A stretch of 64,000 bases of DNA from Stenotrophomonas sp. 704A1 (lineage in GTDB: Bacteria > Pseudomonadota > Gammaproteobacteria > Xanthomonadales > Xanthomonadaceae): positions 1,451,501 through 1,515,500 of the forward strand of contig NZ_CP130831.1 in the NCBI RefSeq assembly GCF_030549525.1, read 5' to 3'. Positions 26,167 to 35,514 of this stretch are shown one piece after another (positions within the stretch are counted from its first letter, which is position 1; each line of letters begins with the position of its first letter). The notes beneath the pieces are model-generated. The model was not told the origin of the DNA, searched no databases, and worked only from the letters and a program-made list of their open reading frames with translations. A program made the translations under genes and the position numbers.

Positions 26167-28410
26167 TCATTCCACCGACAGCCCTTCCACCTTCTGCCAG
26201 CCGCGCGGCAGCAGGTGGCCGCGGGTGGCGCGGGCGCCGAGGTAGGCGTCCAGCTCGTTGAACTTCAGGCCCATGGTGCGCTGGCCACTGCGGACCTGCA
26301 GGGTCTGGCCCGGGCTGATCGCCACGATCGCGACCACCCGTTCGGTGGCCAGCTTGGCCTTGGGGATCTCGATGATCTTGTTGCCCTTGCCCTTGTCCAG
26401 TTCCGGCAGGTCGTTGGCGGCGATCGCCAGCAGGTTGCCCGAGCTGGTCACCGCCACGATGCGGTCGCTGGCCACGTTGGCCACCACCGACGGGGTCAGC
26501 ACCGACGACCCGCTCGACAGGTTCAGCATCGCCTTGCCCGCCTTGTTGCGGCCGATCAGGTTCTCGAAGCGGGTGACGAAGCCGTAGCCGTGGCTGGAGG
26601 CCAGCACGAAGCGCGTATCGGGCTCGGCGCTGGCCAGGGTGACGAAGCGGGTGCCGGCGGCCGGCGAGAAGCGGCCGGTCAGCGGCTCACCATTGCCACG
26701 TGCCGAGGGCAGCGTATGCACCGGCGTCGAGTAGGCGCGGCCTTCGCTGTCCAGGAAGGCGACCTGCTGGGTGCTGCGCGCGCGCACCGAACCCTGCAGG
26801 GCATCGCCCTCACGGTAGGACAGGGTGGACGCATCGATGTCGTGGCCCTTGGCCGCGCGGATCCAGCCCTTCTCCGACAGCACGACGGTCATCGGCTCGC
26901 TCGGCACCAGCTCGGTCTCGTCGATGGCCTGCGCGGCCCGGCGCTGCACCAGCGGCGAACGGCGCGCGTCGCCGAACTTCTTTGCATCGGCCTGCAGTTC
27001 GTCGCGGATCAGCTTCTTCAGCTTGGCCTTGCTGTCGAGGATGCCGAGGATCTTCTCGCGCTCCTTGGCCAGCTCGTCCTCCTCGCCGCGGATCTTCATT
27101 TCTTCCAGGCGGGCCAGCTGCTTCAGCTTGGTCTCCAGGATGTACTCGGCCTGCTCTTCGGACAGGCCGAAGCGCGCGATCAGCGCCGCCTTCGGCTCGT
27201 CCTCGGTACGGATGATGTGGATCACCTCGTCCAGGTTGAGGAACGCCACCAGCAGGCCTTCCAACAGATGCAGGCGGCGCTCGACCTTCTGCAGGCGGTG
27301 CTGCAGGCGGCGGGTGACGGTGCTGCTGCGGAACGCCAGCCATTCGCTGAGCAGCATCTTCAGGTTCTTCACCTGCGGACGGCCGTCCAGCCCGATCACG
27401 TTGAGGTTGACGCGGTAGCTGCGCTCCATGTCCGTGGTCGCGAACAGGTGGCCCATCAGCTGGTCGGCGTCGACACGGTTGGAACGCGGCACCAGCACCA
27501 CGCGCACCGGGTTGGCGTGGTCGGATTCATCGCGGATGTCCTCCAGCCACGGCAGCTTCTTGGCGCGCATCTGCGCGGCGATCTGCTCGATCACCTTCGA
27601 CGGCGACACCTGGAACGGCAGCGCGGTGACCACCACGTTGTGCGCTTCCCGGGTGAAGGTGGCACGCGCACGCACGCTGCCGTTGCCGGTTTCGTACAGG
27701 GTGCGCAGGTCGGCGGCGGGGGTGATGATCTCGGCGTTGGACGGATAGTCCGGGCCCTTCACGTGCTCGCACAGGTCGCGCACGCTGGCGTCCGGATCGT
27801 CCAGCAGGTGCAGCAGCGCGCTGACGATCTCGTTGAGGTTGTGCGGCGGCACGTCGGTGGCCATGCCCACGGCGATGCCGGTGGTGCCGTTCAGCAGCAG
27901 GTGCGGCAGCCGTGCCGGCATCCAGGTCGGTTCCTGCAGGGTGCCGTCGAAGTTCGGCGCCCAGTCGGTGGTGCCCTGGCCCAGTTCGCCCAGCAGCACT
28001 TCGGCGATCGGGGTCAGCTTGGATTCGGTGTAACGCATCGCCGCGAACGACTTCGGATCGTCGCTGGAACCGAAGTTGCCCTGGCCTTCGATCAGCGGAT
28101 AGCGGTACGAGAACGGCTGCGCCATCAGCACCAGCGCCTCGTAGCACGCGCTGTCGCCGTGCGGATGGTATTTACCGATGACGTCACCGACGGTGCGCGC
28201 GGACTTCTTCGGCTTGGACGCCGCGTTCAGGCCCAGCTCGCTCATCGAGTAGATGATGCGGCGCTGCACCGGCTTCAGCCCGTCACCGATGAACGGCAGG
28301 GCACGATCCAGGACCACGTACATCGAGTAGTCGAGGTAGGCGCGTTCGGCGTATTCGCGCAGCGGCAGTTGTTCGAAACCGTGGAACACGGGGCGGGCAA
28401 GATCGGTCAT
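26167..28410 (-). CDS. parC: DNA topoisomerase IV subunit A
   Basis: 747 residues; the DNA-cleaving subunit that unlinks daughter chromosomes with ParE. The catalytic Tyr is Tyr127 in [10 protein letters not shown]. The quinolone-resistance region reads [15 protein letters not shown] with wild-type Ser87 and Glu91 (E. coli Ser80 and Glu84), so no target-site resistance change is visible there. The C-terminal beta-pinwheel region follows from about residue 500. parC stands alone without parE. Confidence 0.97.
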   Translation of the reverse strand: MTDLARPVFHGFEQLPLREYAERAYLDYSMYVVLDRALPFIGDGLKPVQRRIIYSMSELGLNAASKPKKSARTVGDVIGKYHPHGDSACYEALVLMAQPFSYRYPLIEGQGNFGSSDDPKSFAAMRYTESKLTPIAEVLLGELGQGTTDWAPNFDGTLQEPTWMPARLPHLLLNGTTGIAVGMATDVPPHNLNEIVSALLHLLDDPDASVRDLCEHVKGPDYPSNAEIITPAADLRTLYETGNGSVRARATFTREAHNVVVTALPFQVSPSKVIEQIAAQMRAKKLPWLEDIRDESDHANPVRVVLVPRSNRVDADQLMGHLFATTDMERSYRVNLNVIGLDGRPQVKNLKMLLSEWLAFRSSTVTRRLQHRLQKVERRLHLLEGLLVAFLNLDEVIHIIRTEDEPKAALIARFGLSEEQAEYILETKLKQLARLEEMKIRGEEDELAKEREKILGILDSKAKLKKLIRDELQADAKKFGDARRSPLVQRRAAQAIDETELVPSEPMTVVLSEKGWIRAAKGHDIDASTLSYREGDALQGSVRARSTQQVAFLDSEGRAYSTPVHTLPSARGNGEPLTGRFSPAAGTRFVTLASAEPDTRFVLASSHGYGFVTRFENLIGRNKAGKAMLNLSSGSSVLTPSVVANVASDRIVAVTSSGNLLAIAANDLPELDKGKGNKIIEIPKAKLATERVVAIVAISPGQTLQVRSGQRTMGLKFNELDAYLGARATRGHLLPRGWQKVEGLSVE

Positions 28411-28468
28411 GCGGCGTTGTTACCTATGTCGGGAGGCGGTGACGGCGGTCGCCGCTCTCAATCCTGTG

Positions 28469-28496
28469 ATTATCCGGATGCGGCGGGGGATGCCAA
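28469..28496 (-). promoter_or_regulatory. Candidate parC promoter
   Basis: Minus strand TTGGCA (28496-28491), 16-bp spacer, GATAAT (28474-28469), about 58 bp before the parC ATG. The TAA stop of the AraC-type gene (28472-28470) lies within the -10 hexamer. Confidence 0.55.
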
Positions 28497-29378
28497 GCCG
28501 CGCGCCGGATCCAGCCCCGGTTCGAGGCCGTGCCCGGCCCGCGCCAGGTAGCGCCCGGGCGGCAATCCGAAGTGGCGGCGGAACACGGTGACGAAGGCAC
28601 TGGCGCTGCTGAAGCCCAGTGCGTGGGCGATATCGGCCACGCTGCGGCCCTCGCTGAGCTGGCGCAGCGCCTCGGCCAGCCGCGCCTGCTGCCGCCATTG
28701 CGCGAAACTCAGGGTGGTCTCATCGCGGAAGTGGCGGGTCAGGCTGCGCGGCGACAACCCCGCCCAGTGCGCCCACTGCGCCAGGCTGCGTTCGTCGGCG
28801 GGGTCGGCCAGCAGCTGCGAGGCGATCTTCAGCAGCCGGCGGTCGCGTGGCATCGGCAGGTGCATGCGCTGGCGCGGCGCCGTGCGGATCTCGTCCAGCA
28901 GCACCTCGATGATGTGCTGGCGTTCGGGCGTGGTGTCATAGCCCAGAGGCCATTCGCAGATGCGCTCGGCCAGCGCCTGCGCCAGCCGGGACAGGCCCAG
29001 CACCGAAGGGTCGGCGGGCAGGGTGGCACAGGCGGGCGCGGCCAGTGCCATGCCCCAGCCGCGCAGCGGACCGTCGAGGGCGACGGTATGCGGCTCCAGC
29101 GGCGGCATCCAGCCGGCCGAACCCGGCGCCAGTGACCAGGTGCCATGTGAGGTGCGGGTGGTCAGCAGGCCGCGTTCGACATAGATCAGCTGCGCGCGCT
29201 GGTGGTGATGCCAGTCCACTTCGCGGACCAGGCCCAACGGGCTGTCGAAGCGGAAAGCGACCACGGGCGGGCCGTCATTGCGCTCGAACCAGTCCAGTGC
29301 GTCGTCCCTGAGCAAGCGCTGGGGGGCGGGAATTTCTGCCGTGTTCATCGTGTCCGCTGGCTGAAATGTGTCATCCAT
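28470..29378 (-). CDS. AraC-family transcriptional regulator
   Basis: 302 residues: an N-terminal cupin-like sensing domain (HHHQRAQLIYVERGLLTT, about residues 55-75) and two C-terminal helix-turn-helix motifs (SLAQWAHWAGLSPRSLTRHF; VADIAHALGFSSASAFVTVF). The ligand is unknown. It is divergent from emrR, with a 145-bp shared control region, but an effect on emr is only a possibility. A second ATG at codon 11 (MNTAEI) is an alternative start. Confidence 0.88.
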   Translation of the reverse strand: MDDTFQPADTMNTAEIPAPQRLLRDDALDWFERNDGPPVVAFRFDSPLGLVREVDWHHHQRAQLIYVERGLLTTRTSHGTWSLAPGSAGWMPPLEPHTVALDGPLRGWGMALAAPACATLPADPSVLGLSRLAQALAERICEWPLGYDTTPERQHIIEVLLDEIRTAPRQRMHLPMPRDRRLLKIASQLLADPADERSLAQWAHWAGLSPRSLTRHFRDETTLSFAQWRQQARLAEALRQLSEGRSVADIAHALGFSSASAFVTVFRRHFGLPPGRYLARAGHGLEPGLDPARGLASPAASG

Positions 29379-29461
29379 TGGCTTAATTGTACTATCGGGC
29401 CAGCTGAGCGGGCCATTAAGGTGAGCGCCTTCACTGATTCAGCCCGCTGCTGCAACACAGC

Positions 29462-29499
29462 ATTCGATGCCAGATCGAATATTTCCATTGAGAAATATT
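29462..29499 (+). promoter_or_regulatory. Candidate EmrR operator: two overlapping palindromes
   Basis: ATTCGAT-N5-ATCGAAT (29462-29480) overlaps AATATTTC-N6-GAAATATT (29478-29499), both perfect. The AT-rich stretch is striking in this GC-rich chromosome and has the form of a MarR-family operator. A possible promoter, TTGAGA (29488-29493) with 17-bp spacer and AGAATG (29511-29516), overlaps the second palindrome. Confidence 0.6.
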
Positions 29500-29523
29500 T
29501 TTTTTGGAAGAGAATGCTCCCCC

Positions 29524-29967
29524 ATGATCTGTCCCGCAACCACTCCCCCCAGCTTCGGCCTGCTGCTGCGCCAGGTGCGCGACGGCCTGGTCCGCCAGCT
29601 CGATGCGTCCATGGCCGAGGAAGACCTCGGCATCGGCTTCACCCACTACATCGGGCTGAAGGTGTTGTCGAACATGGCCCCCTGCACGGCCAACGAGCTG
29701 GCCCAGGCCATCGACCAGGTGCCCAGCGCGGTCACCCGGCTGCTGGACAAGCTGGAGGCGCTCGGCTGCGTGCGCCGCGAGGCGCATGCCCAGGACCGGC
29801 GTGCGCTGCAGATCGTATTGACCGATGACGGCCGCGCGCTGTGGGCGCGGCTGAAACTGCGCGGCGACGCGGTGATGGATTACGCCCTGCGTGACCTCAG
29901 TGCCGACGAACGCACGCTGCTGCTGTCCCTCCTGACCCGAATCCGCGATTCCCTGACGACCCCATGA
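29524..29967 (+). CDS. emrR: MarR-family repressor EmrR
   Basis: 147 residues with the winged-helix fold (ANELAQAIDQVPSAVTRLLD recognition region, wing with CVRREAHAQDRRALQIVLTD). It is the first gene of the emrR-emrC-emrA-emrB operon known in S. maltophilia, and probably represses it until an efflux substrate binds. MICPATTPP is the likely start; a longer frame from 29467 would run through the palindromic operator. Its stop overlaps the emrC start (ATGA). Confidence 0.88.
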   Translation: MICPATTPPSFGLLLRQVRDGLVRQLDASMAEEDLGIGFTHYIGLKVLSNMAPCTANELAQAIDQVPSAVTRLLDKLEALGCVRREAHAQDRRALQIVLTDDGRALWARLKLRGDAVMDYALRDLSADERTLLLSLLTRIRDSLTTP

Positions 29968-31454
29968 ACCCGATCCCGTATCCCACTCTCCGCCGGTCCG
30001 GGCGCGCGCTGCTGCTGTCGGCGCTGGCCCTGGCGCTGGCCGCCTGCGCCAGCAGCCGCGGCCTGAACCCGCAGGGCCACGTGCTCGACGTGGACAGCCT
30101 GCACAGTGAACGCACCCTGGCCGACAGCGACCTGAGCGCGGCCGGCTTCCCCGCGCAGGACTGGTGGAAGGCGCTGGGCGATCCGCAGCTGGACGCGCTG
30201 ATCGCCGAAGGCCTGGCCGGCCATCCCAGCCTGGATGCCGCCGACGCCCGCCTGCGCCAGGCGCAGGCACAGGTCGGTACCGCGCGTGCCGACCGCCTGC
30301 CCAGCCTGTCGGTGTCCGGTGGCTACACCGGCCTGCGCCTGCCCGAATCGATGCTGGGTGAAGAGGGCGGTCACTACGCCGGCAGCAGCCAGGTCGCATT
30401 TGATTTCAGCTACGGCGTGGATCTGTGGGGTGGCAAGCGCGCGGCCTGGGAAGCGGCCGTCGACGGCGCCCATGCCGCCACCGTGGATGCCCAGGCCGCA
30501 CGCCTGAACCTGTCCACCGGCATCGCCCAGGCCTATGCCGACCTGGCCTATGCCTGGCAGCTCAACGATGTCGCCGAGGAGGAACTGGCGCGGTCGCAGA
30601 AGTCGCTGCAGCTGACCCGCCAGCGCCGCAGTGCCGGCATCGACAGCGAGCTGCAGGTGCGCCAGGCCGAAGCCCGGGTGCCGGCCGCGCAGCAGCAGCT
30701 GCTGGCCGCGCAGCAGCGTATCGATGCCGCCCGCACCGCGCTGGCAGCGCTGGTCGGCAAGGGGCCGGACCGGGGCCTGTCGATCGAGCGCCCGCAACCG
30801 TTGAACCCGATGGCCCTGCAGCTGCCCGGCGTGGTTCCCAGCGAGCTGCTCGGCCGTCGTCCCGACATCGTTGCCGCGCGCTGGCGGGTGGAAGCGGCCG
30901 ACAAGCAGATCAAGGTCGCCAGAACGAAGTTCTATCCCAGCCTCAACCTGACCGCGCTGGCCGGCGTGGTCGCGCCGAATGTGGGCGACCTGCTGCAGAG
31001 CAGCTCCACCTTCGCCTACATCGGCCCGGCGCTGAGCCTGCCGATCTTCGAAGGCGGCAAGCTGCGCGCCAACCTGGCCAGCACCGATGCGCAGTACGAC
31101 CTGGCCGTGGCCAACTACAACCAGGCCGTGCTCGATGCGCTGCGCGACGTGGCCGACCAGGTCAACGCGGTGCGTTCGCTGGCCCAGCAGGCGCAGTCGC
31201 AGCAGCAGGCGGTGGACACCGCCCGCGCGGCATTCGACATCGCCGAGCAGCGCTACCGCGCCGGCATCGGCAGTTACCTGGACGTGCTCAGCGCACAGTC
31301 CACCCTGCTGCAGTCGCAGCAGCAGCTGGCCGGCCTGCAGTCGCAGCAGGTGCAGACCTCGGTGCGCCTGAGCAAGGCGCTGGGCGGAGGCTTCCAGCCC
31401 GCCGACGCTGACCGCGCACCGCTTGCCTCCCATTCCGATTCCTCGCATTCCTGA
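29964..31454 (+). CDS. emrC: Outer-membrane efflux lipoprotein EmrC (TolC/NodT family)
   Basis: 496 residues with a lipoprotein signal (ALALALAAC, lipidated Cys near residue 22) and two outer-membrane efflux repeats rich in long helices (LGRRPDIVAARWRVEAADKQ; YRAGIGSYLDVLSAQSTLL). It supplies the outer-membrane channel of the tripartite MFS pump, which E. coli emrAB lacks in its own operon. It is preceded by emrR with ATGA overlap. Confidence 0.93.
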   Translation: MNPIPYPTLRRSGRALLLSALALALAACASSRGLNPQGHVLDVDSLHSERTLADSDLSAAGFPAQDWWKALGDPQLDALIAEGLAGHPSLDAADARLRQAQAQVGTARADRLPSLSVSGGYTGLRLPESMLGEEGGHYAGSSQVAFDFSYGVDLWGGKRAAWEAAVDGAHAATVDAQAARLNLSTGIAQAYADLAYAWQLNDVAEEELARSQKSLQLTRQRRSAGIDSELQVRQAEARVPAAQQQLLAAQQRIDAARTALAALVGKGPDRGLSIERPQPLNPMALQLPGVVPSELLGRRPDIVAARWRVEAADKQIKVARTKFYPSLNLTALAGVVAPNVGDLLQSSSTFAYIGPALSLPIFEGGKLRANLASTDAQYDLAVANYNQAVLDALRDVADQVNAVRSLAQQAQSQQQAVDTARAAFDIAEQRYRAGIGSYLDVLSAQSTLLQSQQQLAGLQSQQVQTSVRLSKALGGGFQPADADRAPLASHSDSSHS

Positions 31455-31465
31455 AGATTCCTGCC

Positions 31466-32644
31466 ATGAGCCAGACCCAAGACACCGCGGCCCCGGCCGC
31501 CCCCAACCGTCGCGGCACGCTGCTGCGCGGACTGATCGTGATCGTCGTGCTGCTGCTGGCGGCACTGGCGCTGTGGTACTTCATGTTCGGCCGTTGGTTC
31601 GAAGAGACCGACGATGCCTACGTGCAGGGCAACCTGGTGCAGATCACTCCGCTGGTGGCCGGCACCGTGGTCGCCATCAACGCCGATGACGGCATGCGCG
31701 TGGAGCGCGGCCAGCTGCTGGTGCAGCTGGACCCGGCCGATACCTCGGTGGCGCTGCAGCAGGCCGAAGCCAACCTGGCCAGGACCGTGCGCCAGACCCG
31801 GGGCCTGTACCGCAGCGTGGAAGGCGCGCAGGCCGAGCTGAACGCCCGTCAGGTGACCCTCAAGCGCGTGCGCGAAGACTTCGCCCGCCGCCGGGACCTG
31901 GCCACCACCGGTGCCATTTCCAACGAAGAACTGGCCCATGCGCGCGATGAGCTGGCGGCGGCCGAAGCGGCCGTGGCCGGTTCGCGCGAGACCGTCGAGC
32001 GCAACCGCGCGCTGGTCGATGACACCGTGATCGCCACCCAGCCGGACGTGCAGGCCGCCGCCGCGCAGCTGCGCCAGGCGTTCCTCAACAACGCCCGCGC
32101 CGGCATCGTTGCGCCGGTCACCGGCTATGTTGCCCGTCGCTCGGTGCAGGTCGGCCAGCGCGTGCAGCCGGGCAATGCCCTGATGGCGGTGGTGCCGACC
32201 GAACAGATGTGGGTGGAAGCCAACTTCAAGGAAACCCAGCTGCGGCACATGCGCCTGGGCCAGGAAGTGGAGCTGAAGTCGGACCTGTATGCCGGCGACG
32301 TGAAGTACAAGGGCCGCATCGACAGCCTGGGCCTGGGTACCGGTTCGGCGTTCTCGCTGCTGCCGGCGCAGAACGCCAGCGGCAACTGGATCAAGATCGT
32401 GCAGCGCGTGCCGGTGCGCATCGCCATCGATGCCAAGCAGCTGGCCGAACATCCGCTGCGCATCGGCCTGTCGATGAAGGCCGAAGTCAGCCTGCGTGAC
32501 CAGAAGGGCGAAGTGCTGCCGAGCGCGGCGGCCAAGGGCACGGTGTTCGACACCGACGTCTACGCCAAGCAGCTGCATGATGCCGATGACGTGATCCATA
32601 CGATCATCCAGGGCAACCTGCCGCAGCAGACCAAGGCGGGCTGA
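31466..32644 (+). CDS. emrA: Membrane fusion protein EmrA
   Basis: 392 residues: one N-terminal membrane segment (LLRGLIVIVVLLLAALALWY), a biotinyl-lipoyl-like split domain (ETDDAYVQGNLVQITPLVAG; IVAPVTGYVARRSVQVGQRV) and a coiled-coil hairpin between. It bridges the inner-membrane EmrB and the outer-membrane EmrC in the periplasm. Confidence 0.94.
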   Translation: MSQTQDTAAPAAPNRRGTLLRGLIVIVVLLLAALALWYFMFGRWFEETDDAYVQGNLVQITPLVAGTVVAINADDGMRVERGQLLVQLDPADTSVALQQAEANLARTVRQTRGLYRSVEGAQAELNARQVTLKRVREDFARRRDLATTGAISNEELAHARDELAAAEAAVAGSRETVERNRALVDDTVIATQPDVQAAAAQLRQAFLNNARAGIVAPVTGYVARRSVQVGQRVQPGNALMAVVPTEQMWVEANFKETQLRHMRLGQEVELKSDLYAGDVKYKGRIDSLGLGTGSAFSLLPAQNASGNWIKIVQRVPVRIAIDAKQLAEHPLRIGLSMKAEVSLRDQKGEVLPSAAAKGTVFDTDVYAKQLHDADDVIHTIIQGNLPQQTKAG

Positions 32645-32651
32645 GGTCGCC

Positions 32652-34238
32652 ATGTCCGCACAAGCTCCAGCCGTGCCCGGAGGCCCGGGCGCACCGGCGG
32701 CGCCGGGTGCGGCCACCGGGTTCCTGCCGCCCAGCGTGGCCCTGTGCACCGTGGGTCTGGCGATGGCCTCGTTCATGCAGGTGCTCGACACCACCATCGC
32801 CAACGTTTCGCTGCCCACCATCGCCGGCAATCTCGGCGCCAGTTCGCAGCAGGCGACCTGGGTCATCACCTCGTTCGCGGTCAGCACCGCCATCGCACTG
32901 CCGCTGACCGGCTGGCTCAGCCGCCGCTTCGGTGAGCGCAAGCTGTTCATCTGGGCCACGCTGGCCTTCGTGATCACCTCGCTGCTGTGTGGCCTGGCCC
33001 AGAGCATGGGCATGCTGGTGGTGTCGCGTGCGCTGCAGGGGTTCGTGGCCGGTCCGATGTACCCGATCACGCAGTCGCTGCTGGTCTCGATCTATCCCCG
33101 CGAGAAACGCGGGCAGGCACTGGCGCTGCTGGCGATGATCACCGTGGTGGCACCGATCTGCGGGCCGATCCTCGGTGGCTGGATCACCGACAACTACAGC
33201 TGGGAGTGGATCTTCCTGATCAACGTGCCGCTGGGCGTGTTCGCCGCGCTGGTGGTGGGCAACCAGTTGAAGGGGCGTCCCGAGCACATCGAGAAGCCGA
33301 AGATGGATTACGTCGGCCTGGTCACCCTGGTGATCGGTGTCGGCGCGCTGCAGCTGGTGCTCGACCTGGGCAACGACGAAGACTGGTTCTCGTCGATGAA
33401 GATCGTGGTGCTGGCCTGCGTGGCGGTGGTGGCACTGACGGTGTTCCTGATCTGGGAACTGACCGACAAGGATCCGATCGTCGACCTGAAGCTGTTCCGG
33501 CACCGCAACTTCCGCGCCGGCACGCTGGCGATGGTGGTGGCCTATGCGGCGTTCTTCAGCGTGTCGCTGCTGATTCCACAGTGGCTGCAGCGTGACATGG
33601 GGTACACCGCGATCTGGGCGGGCCTGGCCACGGCGCCGATCGGCATCCTGCCGGTGATCATGACGCCGTTCGTGGGCAAGTACGCCTCGCGGTTCGACAT
33701 GCGCCTGATTGCTTCCTTCGCGTTCGTGTTCCTGTCCTTCACCAGCTTCCTGCGTTCAGGCTTCAACCTGCAGGTGGACTTTGCCCATGTGGCCGGCGTG
33801 CAGCTGATCATGGGCATCGGCGTGGCGCTGTTCTTCATGCCGGTGCTGCAGATCCTGCTGTCGGACCTGGATGGGCGCGAGATTGCCGCAGGGTCGGGCC
33901 TGGCCACCTTCCTGCGCACGTTGGGCGGCAGCTTCGCTGCGTCGCTGACGACCTGGCTGTGGGCGCGCCGCACCCAGGTCCACCATGCCGACCTGACCGA
34001 ACACATTTCGGCCTACCAGCCGGGCATGCAGGACCAGGTGGCGGCGATGGGGCAGGGCAACCTGCAGCAGGGCGCGGCCGTGCTCAACACCATGATCAAC
34101 CACCAGGCATCGCAGATGGGCTTCAACGACATCTTCTTCCTGCTGGGCTGGGTGTTCCTGGCGATCATCACGTTCCTGTGGCTGGCCAAGCCGCCGTTCG
34201 GCGCAGGTGCGGGCGCGGCATCGGCGGGTGGACATTGA
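32652..34238 (+). CDS. emrB: MFS multidrug transporter EmrB (DHA2, 14 TM)
   Basis: 528 residues with about 14 hydrophobic segments. The MFS motif LSRRFGERKLFIWATL lies after TM2 and the DHA2 signature LDTTIANVSLPTIAG is in TM1. It is a proton-driven exporter of hydrophobic compounds. It is the last gene of the operon, with a terminator about 25 bp after the stop. Confidence 0.95.
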   Translation: MSAQAPAVPGGPGAPAAPGAATGFLPPSVALCTVGLAMASFMQVLDTTIANVSLPTIAGNLGASSQQATWVITSFAVSTAIALPLTGWLSRRFGERKLFIWATLAFVITSLLCGLAQSMGMLVVSRALQGFVAGPMYPITQSLLVSIYPREKRGQALALLAMITVVAPICGPILGGWITDNYSWEWIFLINVPLGVFAALVVGNQLKGRPEHIEKPKMDYVGLVTLVIGVGALQLVLDLGNDEDWFSSMKIVVLACVAVVALTVFLIWELTDKDPIVDLKLFRHRNFRAGTLAMVVAYAAFFSVSLLIPQWLQRDMGYTAIWAGLATAPIGILPVIMTPFVGKYASRFDMRLIASFAFVFLSFTSFLRSGFNLQVDFAHVAGVQLIMGIGVALFFMPVLQILLSDLDGREIAAGSGLATFLRTLGGSFAASLTTWLWARRTQVHHADLTEHISAYQPGMQDQVAAMGQGNLQQGAAVLNTMINHQASQMGFNDIFFLLGWVFLAIITFLWLAKPPFGAGAGAASAGGH

Positions 34239-34263
34239 TCGGTCGTTGCCGTTGAAACGCAGA

Positions 34264-34291
34264 AACCCCGCCGGAAGGCGGGGTTTTTTTG
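34264..34291 (+). terminator. Terminator of the emr operon
   Basis: AACCCCGCC-GGAA-GGCGGGGTT followed by a T-run, 25 bp past the emrB stop. Confidence 0.9.
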
Positions 34292-34340
34292 TGCCGCGCT
34301 GCGCGCGCGTCAGGCGTGGTGCCGGCGATCGCCGGGCATG

Positions 34341-34363
34341 AAAAAACCCGCTTGCGCGGGTTT
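34341..34363 (-). terminator. Terminator of tRNA-Leu copy 1
   Basis: On the minus strand AAACCCGC-GCAA-GCGGGTTT continuing into T residues, 18 bp past the tRNA 3' end. Confidence 0.85.
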
Positions 34364-34380
34364 GATCATTTGCTGAGTCA

Positions 34381-34467
34381 TGGTGCCCAGGAGAGGACTC
34401 GAACCTCCACGAAGTTGCCCCCGCTAGCACCTGAAGCTAGTGCGTCTACCAATTCCGCCACCTGGGC
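34381..34467 (-). tRNA. tRNA-Leu(CAG), copy 1
   Basis: 87 nt, class II tRNA with long variable arm. Acceptor arm GCCCAGG/CCTGGGC, anticodon loop TTCAGGT in stem CTAGC/GCTAG giving anticodon CAG, T-loop TTCGAGT, encoded CCA end. Identical to the copy at 36400-36486. Confidence 0.95.
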
Positions 34468-34481
34468 GACTCAGGAGGAGA

Positions 34482-34510
34482 ATTTTGCAGCAAGGCTTTT
34501 CATGTGTCAA
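34482..34510 (-). promoter_or_regulatory. Promoter of tRNA-Leu copy 1
   Basis: Minus strand TTGACA (34510-34505), 17-bp spacer, CAAAAT (34487-34482), 14 bp before the tRNA 5' end. Confidence 0.75.
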
Positions 34511-34517
34511 CAACCTT

Positions 34518-35417
34518 TCACACTTTTTTCTGCGGCTGCACGCCCAGGTGCTGAAGCAGGCTGCGCATCGCCGGTGACAGCTGCATCCAGCTGGAAAAAC
34601 ACACGCACAGCCGGCGCTGTGCCCACGCGTCGGCCAGCGGCACCGCCACCGTATGCGTGCTGCGCCGATGCTGGCGCGCGATGGTGCGTGGCACGACGCC
34701 GACGCCGATGCCATGGCCCACCATGGTGCTCAGGCCGTCGAAGGTTTTCATGCGGATGCGGACGTCCAGCCGGCGGCCGGCCTCGTCGGCGCGCTCGTGC
34801 ACATAGGTCTGCAGCGCATTGCCGTCGGCCAGTGCGACGAAGGCTTCGCCCAGCACCTCGACGAACGCGAGCGAACGCCGTGCGGCCAGGCGATGGCCAG
34901 CAGGCAGCAGCATCACCAATGGATCTTCGGCCACTACATGCCGCTGCAGGCCTTCGGCCGGCACCGCATCGCTGATGATGCCGGCTTCGGCCTGGCCTGC
35001 GCCGAGGGCGCGCACGATATCGTCACTGGTGCGCTCATGCAGTTCCACATGCAGGCGTGGGCGCAGTGCCAGCCAGGGCGCAAGCCGGGCCGGCAGGTAG
35101 TTGGTGAGTGCGGCCGTGTTGGCATACAGGTGCAGGGTGCCGCGCGCGCCCTGGGCGAAGGCTTCCAGCTCGCCGCGCAGCTGCGCCTGCTGCTGCAGGA
35201 TCAGCCGCGCATGGTGGGCGAGGGCCGCGCCGGCTTCGGTCAGGCTGACCCCGCGCGGGTGCCGGTTCAACAATGCGCTGCCGGCGTCGGCTTCGATCGC
35301 GCGCAGCCGTTCACTGGCCGAACCCAGGGCCAGGTTCGCCCGCGCGGCACCGGCGGTGATGCTGCCTGCTTCGGCGACCGCCAGGAACAGGCGCAGATCG
35401 GCGATGTCCATCCGCAT
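34518..35417 (-). CDS. LysR-family transcriptional regulator
   Basis: 299 residues with the N-terminal helix-turn-helix typical of the family (DLRLFLAVAEAGSITAGAAR; ALGSASERLRAIEADAGSAL; NRHPRGVSLTEAG) and a periplasmic-binding-like effector domain. It is divergent from the TauE/SafE-type permease gene, with 97 bp between, so it probably controls that transporter. Start at 35417 (MRMDIAD) or 35411 (MDIAD). Confidence 0.88.
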   Translation of the reverse strand: MRMDIADLRLFLAVAEAGSITAGAARANLALGSASERLRAIEADAGSALLNRHPRGVSLTEAGAALAHHARLILQQQAQLRGELEAFAQGARGTLHLYANTAALTNYLPARLAPWLALRPRLHVELHERTSDDIVRALGAGQAEAGIISDAVPAEGLQRHVVAEDPLVMLLPAGHRLAARRSLAFVEVLGEAFVALADGNALQTYVHERADEAGRRLDVRIRMKTFDGLSTMVGHGIGVGVVPRTIARQHRRSTHTVAVPLADAWAQRRLCVCFSSWMQLSPAMRSLLQHLGVQPQKKV

Positions 35418-35514
35418 GTCAGTGCTCCGCGTGGCACCCCGCCTTCGGCGGGTCCGAAGGCTCGGCCGGGAAGACCGCATTGTGCGCCGTGCGACGGCCC
35501 GATCCAATGGCGGC

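Noticed and set aside
26167-28410. Quinolone-resistance substitution in ParC
   Set aside because: The Ser and Glu of the resistance region are wild type.
28470-29378. AraC-type gene as the dedicated emr regulator
   Set aside because: Divergent position only; emrR within the operon already fits that role, and no AraC-type half-sites were recognised.
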